Below are positions 16,189 to 27,042 of a stretch of DNA of 64,000 nt, in pieces. A program made the position numbers and the translations under genes. Position 1 is the first letter of the stretch; every line of letters starts with the position of its first letter. Source of the stretch: an uncultured Pseudomonadota bacterium. Its GTDB lineage: Bacteria > Pseudomonadota > Gammaproteobacteria > Burkholderiales > SG8-39. The notes below the pieces were generated by a model, which ran no database searches, was not told the origin of the DNA, and saw nothing but the letters and a program-made list of their open reading frames with translations. Location of the stretch: the NCBI GenBank assembly GCA_903921325.1, contig CAIXPL010000016.1, forward strand, positions 248,001 through 312,000. Direction: 5' to 3'.

Positions 16189-19100
16189 CTACAAGGAATG
16201 GGCACGCGCGGCACGTAGCTGCTGCGCAAAGGTCGGGGCTGCGGTGCGCACCGTTGCTGCCGCAGGATGTACGCGCATCGGGGCTTGCGTATCGTGGGAT
16301 CGCGCAAGGCGGGCCTCAATCCGCGCGTCGCCCTGCTGCGCGCGATCTGCCGGCGTGAAATTCAAGCGGAACGTCTGTTGTTGTTCATGGCCCTGGTCGT
16401 CGCGCGCGATCACCAGGATATCGAGCGCCGCCGCATTACGCGGTGGCGTTCCGGAGAATACGCCTGATATGTCGTCAAACGAGAGCCACCCCGGCAGGGG
16501 TTCACCATCGACGCGCATGGCGATCAGATTCACGATGGCACGCGGGTTGGTTCGCAAAAATGCATTGCGTGGAATCATGAAGACAAATTCGCGGCCAATG
16601 GCAAAGGTCTGCGGTTCGATCTGTTCGCCGAGCAGCAGATCCTGGATGACACCGCCCGCCTGTTCACTGTCAGCTGGCCAGCCAAATCGGGTCGACTCAA
16701 GCCGCGGCGGAATGCTGCTGCCACCGCTGGTGGATCCATCCCAGGTAATGGTCTTCAACTGATTCGATAGCTGAAAGTCAGCGAATCCGATGGAGTAATA
16801 GGGCGGGTGTGTGGCTGCGCCACCTGGGGGCACCGGAGGGGGGATCGGAATGACCGGAGCGCCGAAGGTCACCTTCACGGTGCCAGACCCGGTGAGCGCG
16901 CCCCCGGCGCCCTGCAGTCCGGTATTGCCATCATTGATGAGGTAGAGAATCGAAATCGAGCCAGTCGAAGTGGCACCAGAATTCTGATAGGTGATCGCGG
17001 CGAGGAAGCTGTCGACCCGTGCGCTGGTGGCGCTGGCATTGAACGCAAACTGGGCTACGCCACCTGACTGAACTACGGTGCCGATCGCCACACCAGCGAC
17101 ACTGATGGTGCCACCAGCGAGCGAGACCGTGCTGTTCGGGTCAACGCCAAAGAGGTCGCTTGCTACCGCACCACCGGCGCGGGACAGGGTCAGCGTGGCC
17201 CCCGTATAGTCACCGGCACCACTGGCAAAGGCATCCATTTCGTGATCATGAGCGAGCGCATTGGGGGCCAGATCGACCGGTGCCGCGCCTGGTACGACTT
17301 TGATGCCATCGCCCAGGTCGGTGACCGAGGGGGCGGTGTTGTGGTGGGTCAGGGTAATCGGCGAGGCGTTGGTCGTGACGATGGAAGTCCCGCCATTACC
17401 AAACACCGAGCCAGCCGGCAGGCTGGCGGGCATCTGACCGGTATTGCCATTGTCGTTAGTGGCGATGGTGAGCGTGTCGCTTATCACCGGCGTACCCGTG
17501 AAATTGAATTGCGGGGTGTAGACGAGGCTCGCCAGGGTCGCATTGACCTGCGCCACCGTGCCGCTGATCACCAGCGTTCCGGTGCCTCCGCCACTTAAGC
17601 TGGCACCGGCCGTCACCGTCGCACTCAAGGTGCCATGCATGACGGTGAGTGTGCTGCTCACGGTGCCCAGGTTGGCATCGACGTCGGCGATCGACACCGT
17701 GTTTGGACCGGTGAACGGATAGCTCTGCGTATCGAGCAAGGCGGTGCTCGCGGGCAAGGTATTGGAGGGTGGGTTATCCACCGGATGGATGGTGATCTGC
17801 ACATTGGCGTTGGCACTCAGCGGGCCGCCCAGTCCCTGCGGTCCGGGTACCACCGCGTTGCCCGCGTTGCCATCATTGAGCACATAGTCGATCTGTGCCG
17901 AGGCTGGCGGGTTCGCGTTGCTGTTGCTGTAGGCGATATCCTTCATCAGGGTATTGACCAGCGCGCTGGTGGCATTACCGTTGAACTGGATCGCGAGCAC
18001 GCCCCCGGTCTGGGTGAACGTGGCAATCGTTGTGCCGCCAACCACGATCGTGCCGCCACTGAAGCTGGCAGTGCCGGTGAGACTGAACACATCCTCAGCA
18101 TTGGCCGCGCCATGACGCGCCAGGGTGAGCGTGGCGCCATTCCAGTTGTTGATGCCGGCAAGGTCCAGATCCTGCACGGTGCCCGCCGGTGCCAGCACCG
18201 TGGGGGTGCCACCTTCGGTAAAGCTATCCGGTGTCAGCGGCATGCCGCTGATAACCGGCGCGACATTGACCCGGTTGAGCGTCACTGTGCCGGTGGCACT
18301 GAGTGCGCCGCCTGTGCCCTGACGACCATTTGGATTGGCCGGATTGCCATCATTGAAGGTATAGCCGAGGGTGATCGAGGTGGGTGGATTGCTGCTACTG
18401 GTCTGGAAGGCAATCGCTTGCACCACCGCACTGACCGTGGCCTGCGGGACGGCATTGGCGAAGGTCAGGCCCAAGGTGCCGCCAGAGTTGGTGGTCACCG
18501 TGCCCACGGCGATACCGTTGTAGGTCAGCGCGGCACCCTGGGTGAGCGCGCCCAGCAGGCCGCTGGCGGTGAATACATCGCTCGCGTTGGCGCCGCCCTG
18601 ACGGGCCAGCGTGAATACCGTGCCACCGTAGTTGTTGTTGATCACCGCGCCACTCAGATCGGGGTCATTGATCAGCACATTGGAATCAATTACTGCGGGA
18701 ACGCTGCCCACCGAATACGTGGCGCCGTTGCTCAGCCCACTCAGGCTCGGCGCATTGTTGAGCGAACGCTCACCAAAATTGACTGTGCTGGTCGAGGCAC
18801 TCGATACGGTCAATACCGTGGAATTGCTGCTCGGTGAGACCCCACTGTAGACCCCGCCGTTGGCGACCAGACCGGTCCAGGCCGGATCGACTTTGATCGT
18901 ATAGGTGCCGGCCGGGAGAATGCCAAAACTGTAATTGCCATGGCTGTCCGTCGTGGTCATCAGGCTGAGCGGTGCGCCGCCCAGAGTGCCGGTGAGATCG
19001 AGCGGCACACCAGCCAGTAGCGGCTGGCCGGCGAGCGGTGCACCGCTGACATTGATCGGGGCCAGATTGGCCATGATGTCGTTCCAGACCGTGCCCTGTA

Positions 19101-22100
19101 CGACGCCCAGCACCGTTGAGACGGTACGGTAATAGGTGTTGGGCACCGCTCCGAGGGTCGGTGTGACCCCACCGGTGCGCTCACCGGTGGCACTGCCCGA
19201 GGCGCCCTGAGTCGATCCGGCGAACGCGGTGCCGCTACCCAAGAGGCTGGTCCAGGTCAGGCTGGCGGTGTCGCTGGCCACCTGATTGACGCTCGCCACC
19301 TGGGCCGTGTAGGTGACCGTGACCGTGCCATTGTAGGGAATCGACCCGATCAGGACATCGAGCTTGGATGCTGTGCTGAGGTCGGTGACCCCGGCCGCAC
19401 CGCCACCGAGAACGACATTCACATTGCTGATGTTGCTCAGATTGCTCGATGTGATCGGATCGGTGAGTTCGCTCTCAAAGGCCGTACTGCTGTTGGCGGC
19501 GCTGTTGCCTGCGTTACTGAAGGTGATCTTGTAGGTGACCGTTGAACCATTGATCGCGGTGACCTGCTCGGCCAGGTTGCTGATGAGCGGTTCGACCACC
19601 AGCTCGCTCGCCGTGTTGGAGGTGGCGACGGCCGTTGCGCTGCTCAGCACCTTGAAGGAAGAGGCGAGCGTATTGCCGGCTTTGTTCAGTGCCGAGGCGC
19701 CACTGATCGCGTTATTGACGATGGCATTGAATTCAACCAGCACGAATTCGGCATTGGCCGGATTGTTGTCACCATTGACTACCGTACCCAGATTGAGAGT
19801 GATCGTGGAGACCGTCGTGTTGCTGCCGCTGACGGAAATGTTCGATGCCGGGATGAGGAAGCTCGGGTGCAGACTATTGATTGTGCTTTGCGTGCCGGCC
19901 AGGCCCGCCCCGGCGAGTCCTGGGTCACTCGAGGTAATGGCATTCCCGGTGCTCGATACGAAGGCAAGCATCGCCGTACCGTCGTTGAGCAGTTGCATGC
20001 CGGCGGGCAGCGTATCCTGCAGCGACAGATTATTGGTCGTGCTTTGCGGGATATCAACCAACAGTCGGTAGCGCACGATTTCACCGATGGCGACATTGCC
20101 CGTTATGTAACCCGGGCCCTGCGGCGTGCCATCTGGCGTGGCAGCTTCCGAGGTCGTTTCGGTGAGTTGCGGCGCGGCTGTGAAGACCGTGACGTTACCG
20201 CTGCCGGAGCGCGAATAGTTGTTCAGCACCACGTTGTTGGCACCCGGTCCGCCGGCACCTGTGCGCTCGGTATTCGCGGGATAGGCGGTAGGGGCAGCAT
20301 AGGCGCCAGGCATCGACGTCCAGGTAGTGGTGGCCGTGTCGGTGATGACCTGGCCGAACCCGACGCCGGGGAGCAGCTGGGCAGTGAACGTGTAGGTCAC
20401 GATGCCACCCACGGGCAAATCTGCAATCGTGCCGGTAAGCGTGCTGCCATCGGTGCTGCCGGTCACCGCGCCAATGCCCGACCCAGTGGTCGCGACGGTC
20501 ACATTGGCCATATTGGTCAGACCCGTGGGCAGGCTGTCAATGACATTGATATCAAACCCATCGGTCTGACCGGAGTTCGTGACTCTCACGGTGTAGGTTA
20601 TCGTGTCATAGGCCTGTCCACTGGATGCGCTCGGGGTTACGCTGATGCCCAGGGCCGCCTCCTGGATGGTGACCGTGGTCGAACCCGTCGCGCGGTTGTA
20701 CGTCGTGGTCCATCCCGCGTTGTTGGCAAGGCGGGTGCCGGCGCGATTGGTGAGCGTATTGAGCACCACCGCGCTGTATTGAATGGTGATCGTTTCAGGG
20801 ACGGAATTATTACGGTCCGAGTTGGTGATCGTGCCGAAGTTAAGCGTGAAGGACGATCCGTTGCTGCCAATCGAAGTCGGAGTGGCCACCGCAGCAAAAC
20901 CCCCGGCCACATCGGTCCCGAGCGCGGCGCTGGTGGTGATGCTGTTGATCCCAACAAACGCGAGTCCGCTTGCCAGCGAATCGGTGAAAATTACCCCACC
21001 AGCGTTGCTCGATGTCCCCTCCGGAATGGTGATGACGACCTGATATGTCGCCACCTCGCCAATCGCCACATTGGACCCTGAGGTAAACGCCTGATCCGTG
21101 CTGACCAGCGTCTTGCTTACCGTGGCGCCGGCCGCGGTGACGGTTGCCAGGTCAGTCAGGAGCGGACTGCTCGGTGCGTAGTTGGGACTGCTGCTGGTCC
21201 CAGAGTAGTTGCGCAAGGTGACGGTCGATGTATCGACTTCCTTGGGTTGGGTCGCGGCGCTTGCCACCAGATCAAACGTAATGACGGCAATATCGGTGCC
21301 GGGGGCACTGCCGGCCGCCGCCAGCGCCGCAGTGGTGGCACCAGGGTCCAACAACCGGATGCCGGCAACGCTTTGCAGTGCGGCGAGCAGGGTCGCTTGA
21401 GTGTTGCCGTTTTGATAATTGCCGTTGGCATCCATGATGACAACGCCTGAGCTGTCGGTGACGCCCAGCCGCGTGCCTGCACCGTTGACCACATTGAAGT
21501 GGATGTTGGCACCTGGTACCAGACTGCCAGCAGGCACAAAGCTGGCAGGCAGCTGATCGCTGATGCCCACATTGAAGGCACCCGAACCGCCGGTGTTCTG
21601 CACGGTGATGGCAAAGCGCACTGTGTCACCGGCATCGATGCCACTGGCGTTGGCGTTGATCGGTGCGGCGGTGAGCGCGGCATCGGTGACGGTACCCGTA
21701 AACGGACTGCCGGCTGAGCCCGCAGCCGCCCAGGTGACACCGCCGCCGGCGGCTGTTGTGAGCGCGGCATTCACATTGTCAGTGGACACCACCCCTTCGA
21801 CGATCGCCAGCACCGGTTCCACGCGGGTCACCTGCACCAGGGCTTGCGCCACGTAATTGGTCGCTTTGGAATTAACCGCACTTTGCTCGCCCAGATTGGT
21901 GAGCAGCAGGCCATTGGCATATTTTGTTGCCGACGCTTGCACGGTATAGAGGATGTCAATTTTCTGGGTGGTCGTGACCGCGGTGGTCAGATTCTGAAAA
22001 TTGAACGACACGCTGTTGGCGGCCGCATCAACGGTCACACCGGCCACACTGATCGCCGGACTCGTTGTTACCCCCAGTTGGTACTCACCGATCGCCGGCG

Positions 22101-24570
22101 TTGGATTGCCGCTGGCATCGGCCGTCCAGCCATAACTGGAGGTGAAGATCGGCAGGGGCAGGAAGGAGGTAAGGATCAGGCTGTTGAAGCTATTGGCCTG
22201 AAACGTGTAGGTCATCTCGTAGGTCACCGCAGCGCCGGGTGTGACCGGTGTCGATGGGGTCGCAGCCCTGGCGTCGACTGCGTCGATCGTCAGAGTGAAC
22301 GCCCCCCTTCCTACGTTGAAATTCGCAGTGCTGGAGTCGGTCACCACGCTAGAACCCGACAGCACGCCGCTGGCCAGTTCGTAGTTGCTGAGCGGATCGG
22401 TTTCCTTCACCCCAACGGTGTTCAGGGTGGAAGGTGCCGACGGATTGCGGTAGGACGTGAGAAGGTTTGCGGTATAGCTGATCACCGCCTTGACCGGGTC
22501 GCCGGGTGCACTGCCGAACGCACTGCCTGAGCCGGGCAGCAGACTCTGTGCAGCCGACAGGTCGAACACCAGGGTGCTGGTGCCATCAGGGTTGACGACG
22601 ACATTGAGGTCCCCGGCGCCCATCGCCGCGCTACCCAGCGCAGCGTTGTTATGGCCAGTGAAGCTGATGGTGGCACTGCCCGAATTGAACGCCAGACCAT
22701 CGCTCATGGTGTCGTTGATCGCCAGGGTTCCCAGCGAAAAATAGTCCGACACTGCCGTGGTCATGCTGTACTGCACCGTGTCACCGGGCTGATAGGTGCC
22801 GCCGGACAAATCGGTGACTGTTTTGTAGGTGGTCATCGACTTGGCCTGAAAGCTCGCCGCTGTCGGATTCGATTCGGTAATGGTCTGGGTTGGCTCCAAC
22901 GGGTTGAGCGGCGTCCAGTCCGCGCTGCTGGTCGTACCGACGCCCATGATTACCGGGGCTCCGGTGACCGGATCAAGGACGGGCGCGGCATTGGCGTCAA
23001 ATTGCGGCACATAAAAATTCGTGGTGAAAGACACCGTCCCAGAAGCGTTGCCAAAATTCCAGGTCAGCGTCTCGGCGTTCGATGGCGTTCCCACGATCGG
23101 CAATGACGTGGCATGGCCGCTCGTGCCGCTCGCACTCAGAAAATCAATGGCGTTGGGCAGGTTCTGCGTTACCACCAGATTGGACAGGGTCTGCCCGGGA
23201 GCGATGGTCACTGTAGTGGTGAACGCATCCGGAAAATCCGGGCCGGTCGCGGTCTCACCCTGCGGCCGGTTGAACGTCGTATTGACAATGTACAGTTGCG
23301 GATTGATCTGCTCCTGTCCCGTCACAGCGCTGATGATGCTCGGATCGGTTGCGTAATCGGCCCCCGGTGTCAGGCCAAATCGGAATCCGGCACTGGCCTT
23401 GATCAACAGGTCGCCGCCAGGGGCAATGGGCGCAAGGTTGCTGATCGTCGCAGTGACCGTAATCGGCACCGTCGGCTGGCTCGGGCTGAATCCACCAAAC
23501 GGAAGCTCAATCACTGCCAACTCATCGCCCGCCCGCCCGCCGTAGGTTGCGGCATGGATCACCACCGCGTTACCGTTGGTGTCCTTGTAGAAGGGGTGGG
23601 TGGCGTTGCCATGCGAATCAAAGGTGAGCACTGTGGCCGCGAGCGGCGTACTCAGATAGCTGGCCGATGAGAACGTGATGCCATCGGAGCCATCCTTGCC
23701 GGTCGTTGGCAGAAACAAATCAACGTAGGGGCCATAACCGATGCTGGGCCCGGGGTTGCTGAAGTCCACCTCAAAGGTGAAGCTCGATCCGATCAGCACA
23801 TTGGCGCTGGCTGCGGCCAGCGTGGCGGTCGGTGCCGCGGTCAGATCGCCGGTGACGGCGGCTTCGGCGGCCGCGGTCAACGCAATGCCGGTGTTCAGTG
23901 TCCCGGTACTGTATTCAAGGTTCCAATCGCCGCCCAGTCCGCCCGGACCAGTCGCGTTGCTGGATGCGCCCACCGCCGCGCCGGTCAACCGGGCCAGCGT
24001 ATTGACGAAGGCTTGCCCGCCGGTGCCTTGCGCCAGGTCGCAGCCGAGCACCAGAATGTCGGCGCCGGGGGCGAGTGCGCTGCGCCAACTGCCGACCTGG
24101 GCTGACAGGCTGCCGCTTAGCGCGGCCAGATCGACGGTGCGATTGCCGAGCAGCAATTGCCCGGGAGTTGCATGCGACACGATCTGGATCGAGGCGACAT
24201 CGCCGGCTTCGGCCGCAAGTGTCTGGGTAATGAGGGCAATGCCATCAGTGTCCGGCGCGATCAGGATGACGCTGGCACCCGGGGCGACGTTGGCTGCTAC
24301 GGTCTGATAATTGGGAACCGACTCGTCGATGAACACCAGGGTTTTCTGTGCAGCAGAGCTAAGCGCGCTGGTTGCCGCCGGGGTGACGCTCGACTTTTCC
24401 GTGGCCGCAGGGTGCGCATCGGCGGCCACGCTCGCATCAACCACGTGATCCGGTGCGGCGATTGCAGCGACATGGCTGACAGTTGCGGCTGTGCCGGCAA
24501 CCAGCGCGCCGTCGAACATCATGCGGGGTTCCAAAGCCAGAAGTCGGGTGCGTTTCCTGACGCGTGGCAT
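16189..24570 (-). CDS. Giant surface protein with LEPR motif, DUF4347 and DUF11-like repeats
   Basis: About 2,793 residues. The start at 24570 has AAAGGAT upstream and yields MPRVRKRTRLLALEPRMMFD, the LEPR-type N-terminal motif of very large exported proteins. Residues about 76-230 form a DUF4347 domain (KTLVFIDESVPNYQTVAANV, IVSHATPGQLLLGNRTVDLA, DILVLGCDLAQGTGGQAFVN). There follow about ten DUF11-like immunoglobulin modules (for example GDTVRFAITVQNTGGSGAFN and YDTITYTVRVTNSGQTDGFD), one SdrD-like segment (YSFGILPAGTYTIKVDP), then cadherin/Calx-like repeats with VTLNDGN-type ends, and a C-terminal putative-Ig domain (LPGWLSFDDISGVFSGTPP). No RTX nonapeptides were seen. Role inferred: cell-surface adhesin or outer layer. 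It is flanked by its likely export genes. Confidence 0.88.
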   Translation of the reverse strand: MPRVRKRTRLLALEPRMMFDGALVAGTAATVSHVAAIAAPDHVVDASVAADAHPAATEKSSVTPAATSALSSAAQKTLVFIDESVPNYQTVAANVAPGASVILIAPDTDGIALITQTLAAEAGDVASIQIVSHATPGQLLLGNRTVDLAALSGSLSAQVGSWRSALAPGADILVLGCDLAQGTGGQAFVNTLARLTGAAVGASSNATGPGGLGGDWNLEYSTGTLNTGIALTAAAEAAVTGDLTAAPTATLAAASANVLIGSSFTFEVDFSNPGPSIGYGPYVDLFLPTTGKDGSDGITFSSASYLSTPLAATVLTFDSHGNATHPFYKDTNGNAVVIHAATYGGRAGDELAVIELPFGGFSPSQPTVPITVTATISNLAPIAPGGDLLIKASAGFRFGLTPGADYATDPSIISAVTGQEQINPQLYIVNTTFNRPQGETATGPDFPDAFTTTVTIAPGQTLSNLVVTQNLPNAIDFLSASGTSGHATSLPIVGTPSNAETLTWNFGNASGTVSFTTNFYVPQFDANAAPVLDPVTGAPVIMGVGTTSSADWTPLNPLEPTQTITESNPTAASFQAKSMTTYKTVTDLSGGTYQPGDTVQYSMTTAVSDYFSLGTLAINDTMSDGLAFNSGSATISFTGHNNAALGSAAMGAGDLNVVVNPDGTSTLVFDLSAAQSLLPGSGSAFGSAPGDPVKAVISYTANLLTSYRNPSAPSTLNTVGVKETDPLSNYELASGVLSGSSVVTDSSTANFNVGRGAFTLTIDAVDARAATPSTPVTPGAAVTYEMTYTFQANSFNSLILTSFLPLPIFTSSYGWTADASGNPTPAIGEYQLGVTTSPAISVAGVTVDAAANSVSFNFQNLTTAVTTTQKIDILYTVQASATKYANGLLLTNLGEQSAVNSKATNYVAQALVQVTRVEPVLAIVEGVVSTDNVNAALTTAAGGGVTWAAAGSAGSPFTGTVTDAALTAAPINANASGIDAGDTVRFAITVQNTGGSGAFNVGISDQLPASFVPAGSLVPGANIHFNVVNGAGTRLGVTDSSGVVIMDANGNYQNGNTQATLLAALQSVAGIRLLDPGATTAALAAAGSAPGTDIAVITFDLVASAATQPKEVDTSTVTLRNYSGTSSSPNYAPSSPLLTDLATVTAAGATVSKTLVSTDQAFTSGSNVAIGEVATYQVVITIPEGTSSNAGGVIFTDSLASGLAFVGINSITTSAALGTDVAGGFAAVATPTSIGSNGSSFTLNFGTITNSDRNNSVPETITIQYSAVVLNTLTNRAGTRLANNAGWTTTYNRATGSTTVTIQEAALGISVTPSASSGQAYDTITYTVRVTNSGQTDGFDINVIDSLPTGLTNMANVTVATTGSGIGAVTGSTDGSTLTGTIADLPVGGIVTYTFTAQLLPGVGFGQVITDTATTTWTSMPGAYAAPTAYPANTERTGAGGPGANNVVLNNYSRSGSGNVTVFTAAPQLTETTSEAATPDGTPQGPGYITGNVAIGEIVRYRLLVDIPQSTTNNLSLQDTLPAGMQLLNDGTAMLAFVSSTGNAITSSDPGLAGAGLAGTQSTINSLHPSFLIPASNISVSGSNTTVSTITLNLGTVVNGDNNPANAEFVLVEFNAIVNNAISGASALNKAGNTLASSFKVLSSATAVATSNTASELVVEPLISNLAEQVTAINGSTVTYKITFSNAGNSAANSSTAFESELTDPITSSNLSNISNVNVVLGGGAAGVTDLSTASKLDVLIGSIPYNGTVTVTYTAQVASVNQVASDTASLTWTSLLGSGTAFAGSTQGASGSATGERTGGVTPTLGAVPNTYYRTVSTVLGVVQGTVWNDIMANLAPINVSGAPLAGQPLLAGVPLDLTGTLGGAPLSLMTTTDSHGNYSFGILPAGTYTIKVDPAWTGLVANGGVYSGVSPSSNSTVLTVSSASTSTVNFGERSLNNAPSLSGLSNGATYSVGSVPAVIDSNVLINDPDLSGAVINNNYGGTVFTLARQGGANASDVFTASGLLGALTQGAALTYNGIAVGTVTTNSGGTLGLTFANAVPQATVSAVVQAIAFQTSSSNPPTSITLGYTFNDGNPANPNGRQGTGGALSATGTVTLNRVNVAPVISGMPLTPDSFTEGGTPTVLAPAGTVQDLDLAGINNWNGATLTLARHGAANAEDVFSLTGTASFSGGTIVVGGTTIATFTQTGGVLAIQFNGNATSALVNTLMKDIAYSNSNANPPASAQIDYVLNDGNAGNAVVPGPQGLGGPLSANANVQITIHPVDNPPSNTLPASTALLDTQSYPFTGPNTVSIADVDANLGTVSSTLTVMHGTLSATVTAGASLSGGGTGTLVISGTVAQVNATLASLVYTPQFNFTGTPVISDTLTIATNDNGNTGQMPASLPAGSVFGNGGTSIVTTNASPITLTHHNTAPSVTDLGDGIKVVPGAAPVDLAPNALAHDHEMDAFASGAGDYTGATLTLSRAGGAVASDLFGVDPNSTVSLAGGTISVAGVAIGTVVQSGGVAQFAFNASATSARVDSFLAAITYQNSGATSTGSISILYLINDGNTGLQGAGGALTGSGTVKVTFGAPVIPIPPPVPPGGAATHPPYYSIGFADFQLSNQLKTITWDGSTSGGSSIPPRLESTRFGWPADSEQAGGVIQDLLLGEQIEPQTFAIGREFVFMIPRNAFLRTNPRAIVNLIAMRVDGEPLPGWLSFDDISGVFSGTPPRNAAALDILVIARDDQGHEQQQTFRLNFTPADRAQQGDARIEARLARSHDTQAPMRVHPAAATVRTAAPTFAQQLRAARAHSL

Positions 24571-24809
24571 TGTGCGCAATCCTTTGGGTGCTAATGGCAA
24601 TACGGTCCTGCTGTGTTTGCGGCGCGGGCCTTGCCAGACATGGCCGCCGCCTGTGCAAAATCTCACACTCGGCGAATCTTACTCGATCGCCGCACCGCAC
24701 GGGTGCGACAGCCCGTCAACGGGTGCAGCGCCGCGCAGAATGACGACCCCCAATCGACCGGCGCAGCGCAATAGTCCGGTGCCCGACTGACCGGCGCAGC
24801 GGAGGGGGG

Positions 24810-26942
24810 CTAGAATCCGCTTTCGCGCACAATCAGGGCGGCCATGCGGCTGAAGAACCGTCCGGCTGTCGCCAGCAAACCGCTCTCGACCCGGACGTGA
24901 CCGCGCAATACCTGCGGCGGCGGCGCGGACCCGGGTTCGGGGTCGATCAGAACCCTGTACACGGCATCGTGGGCGCGCAATTCACGCGATCGTTCATTGC
25001 TCACTGCAATATCGCCGCCATAGGTGGAGGCAAGCAACAGGCGTGGTAACTGGGTGCTGGCCGCGCGGTCTATCGATCGGGTGGTGCCATGCAACACCTC
25101 GCGCCCGGCGACACGCGGATAGAAGCGCACGGCTTGGCCTGCGGCCAACTCGCCCACCAGATCCTCGCTCACATAGGCCTCGATCACGCCACCGTCCTCG
25201 CCAATCACCCGTGCGATCAGTTGACGGGAGTTGACCCAGCGGCCAACGATCATGTCGGCGGGAATGTCGCGCACCACACCGTCGAATTCCGCATTCAGCG
25301 TCAACTGTGAGATTTCCGCCTCAGTGGATTCCAGTTCGGCCAGGCTCTCGGCCAGCTGCTGAGTCACGATGCCGGCGTGTTCCAGTCGTTCGACCGAGGT
25401 GGTGCGCAGCGATAGCTCGGTGCGCAAGCTACGAATACGTACTTGCGCGCGTTCGCGCCGTGATTGCAGCTCGGGGGAGTCGAGCCGGGCGATCAGATCG
25501 CCCTTTTTGACAGGCGTGCCTGCGTGTACCGCAAGCACCGCCAGGTGAGCAGGCGTCGGCGAAAATACGCCCTGCTCTGACGCAACGCGCCACAAGGCGG
25601 GTGCGCTCACTTGAGTCGAATGCGGCAGCAGCCACAACAAGCCGAGTGCAATCGCGACTGTGGCAAGCACCGGGGCAGCGCGCAGCCGGATGGCCCTGCG
25701 GCGCTGCCACAGGTATGCCACCTCAAGGGCAATGGGGTGGACAATGAACCACAGAATTTCCACCGCCATCAGTGCGATGCCAAGCAGCTTGAAGAAAAAG
25801 TGATAGACCAGCAGCGCAATGCCGAGAAACAACACCAGGCGATAGAGCCAGGTGGCCAGCGCAAAGGCGATCAGCGCGGCTTCGGCGCGTGCACTGAAGC
25901 CGCCCGCCGGATCAGGTTCATCCAGCCCGAACAGCCGCATGCGGATCCAGCGGCGCGCCAGTTGGCCACTGCGTTCGTGCAGATTGGGAATATTCAGCGC
26001 ATCGGAGAGCAGGTAATACCCGTCAAAGCGCATGAAGGGGCTGAGGTTGATCGCCAGGGTAAGTACCCAGGTCGTGGTGGCCAGCAGAAAAAACACACTG
26101 CGTAGCGGCCCCTCCGGGGCAAGGCTCCAGCACAGTGCGGCGACAAGCGCGAGGGCGAGCTCCGCTGCAATCCCCGCCGCGGCCACCCGGAATCGCTGGC
26201 GTGAGTCAGTGAGCTTCCAGGTCTCGCCGGTATCGGTGTAGAGCATCGGCCACATGACGAGGAAGGCCACTCCCATCACCGGCACCCGCAAGCCGTAGTG
26301 ACGTGCCGTCCAGGCATGCGCGAGCTCATGGATGAGCTTTGAAAACGTCACCGCGACAGCGTAGTAAATCAACCCTTCGAAGTTGAAGAAGTACAGAAAA
26401 GTGCGCTCGAAGCTATCCCATTGGCGGGTGACCAGAATCAGATCGAGCAGGGCGATGATCGCCAGTGCGGCGAGCGCCCAGCGGCTCACCAGCGCCCGCG
26501 CCCAGGGCAGCGTGGCTGCCAGAAACCGGTCCGGACGCACCAGCGGAATACGGAAAAACAAATAGTGATGGAGTAACGTCTGGTGCCACGGACGCAGGCC
26601 AGCCATCCAGCGCAGATGGAGGCCGCGCCGCAGGGCGGCGTCCTCGACAATGAACAGTTGATTGCGTTGCAGGAATTCGACCAGTTCGCGCAGTTCGTCT
26701 GCGCTGGGTTGCAGCGTGGTTTCACTGCTCACGCGCTGCGCCAGCTGATCGAGTGTACTCACCTCGGCCCAGCGTGCCAGCAGCTCGAATTCGAGCCAGC
26801 CGATTTCAAAAAAGCGATTGCGCACCGGGTCGTGAATCCGCCAGCTCGGTGAGCCATCGCTCTGTACCGGTCCGGGCAGTAGCCGCAAATCCTGCCGTAA
26901 CCGGGGCAGCGACCCCTGCGACTTCGCAACATCGGCTAGCAT
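24810..26942 (-). CDS. M50 site-2 protease-like / HlyD fusion protein
   Basis: About 710 residues in three parts. Residues 1-110 form a small PqqD-like domain (FFEIGWLEFELLARWAEVST). A polytopic membrane region follows with the M50 metalloprotease motif SKLIHELAHAWTARHYGLRV (HExxH) and NLSPFMRFDGYYLLSDAL (the Asp-Gly third ligand). After about residue 415 come another membrane helix and an HlyD-like lipoyl/hairpin region (VKKGDLIARLDSPELQSRRE; LNAEFDGVVRDIPADMIVGR). The ATG at 26942 with AAGGT is preferred; a GTG 51 bases upstream is also open. It is the first gene of the giant DUF4347 locus, 239 bases before the giant gene. Inferred role: processing or energising export of that protein. Confidence 0.85.
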   Translation of the reverse strand: MLADVAKSQGSLPRLRQDLRLLPGPVQSDGSPSWRIHDPVRNRFFEIGWLEFELLARWAEVSTLDQLAQRVSSETTLQPSADELRELVEFLQRNQLFIVEDAALRRGLHLRWMAGLRPWHQTLLHHYLFFRIPLVRPDRFLAATLPWARALVSRWALAALAIIALLDLILVTRQWDSFERTFLYFFNFEGLIYYAVAVTFSKLIHELAHAWTARHYGLRVPVMGVAFLVMWPMLYTDTGETWKLTDSRQRFRVAAAGIAAELALALVAALCWSLAPEGPLRSVFFLLATTTWVLTLAINLSPFMRFDGYYLLSDALNIPNLHERSGQLARRWIRMRLFGLDEPDPAGGFSARAEAALIAFALATWLYRLVLFLGIALLVYHFFFKLLGIALMAVEILWFIVHPIALEVAYLWQRRRAIRLRAAPVLATVAIALGLLWLLPHSTQVSAPALWRVASEQGVFSPTPAHLAVLAVHAGTPVKKGDLIARLDSPELQSRRERAQVRIRSLRTELSLRTTSVERLEHAGIVTQQLAESLAELESTEAEISQLTLNAEFDGVVRDIPADMIVGRWVNSRQLIARVIGEDGGVIEAYVSEDLVGELAAGQAVRFYPRVAGREVLHGTTRSIDRAASTQLPRLLLASTYGGDIAVSNERSRELRAHDAVYRVLIDPEPGSAPPPQVLRGHVRVESGLLATAGRFFSRMAALIVRESGF

Positions 26943-27042
26943 GGCGACCTTGGATATCGCACAGCCGGACGCATCAGGATCGGGCGCAGGCACACCGCGC
27001 CCAGCCGCATCGAGTCAGTGGTGGCAGTCACAAACAATGAAC

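Noticed and set aside
16182-16319. N-terminal extension of the TolC-like gene into the giant gene
   Set aside because: It would bury the lipoprotein signal peptide; the tandem ATGs at 16181 and 16178 give a normal lipobox start.
17635-18837. 400-codon plus-strand open frame, and many others antisense to the two giant genes
   Set aside because: They are GC-rich shadow frames with no recognisable domains, and the minus-strand proteins are clearly real.
24756-24800. Direct repeat of GACCGGCGCAGCG upstream of the giant DUF4347 gene
   Set aside because: Two short GC-rich copies with no associated motif; likely chance.
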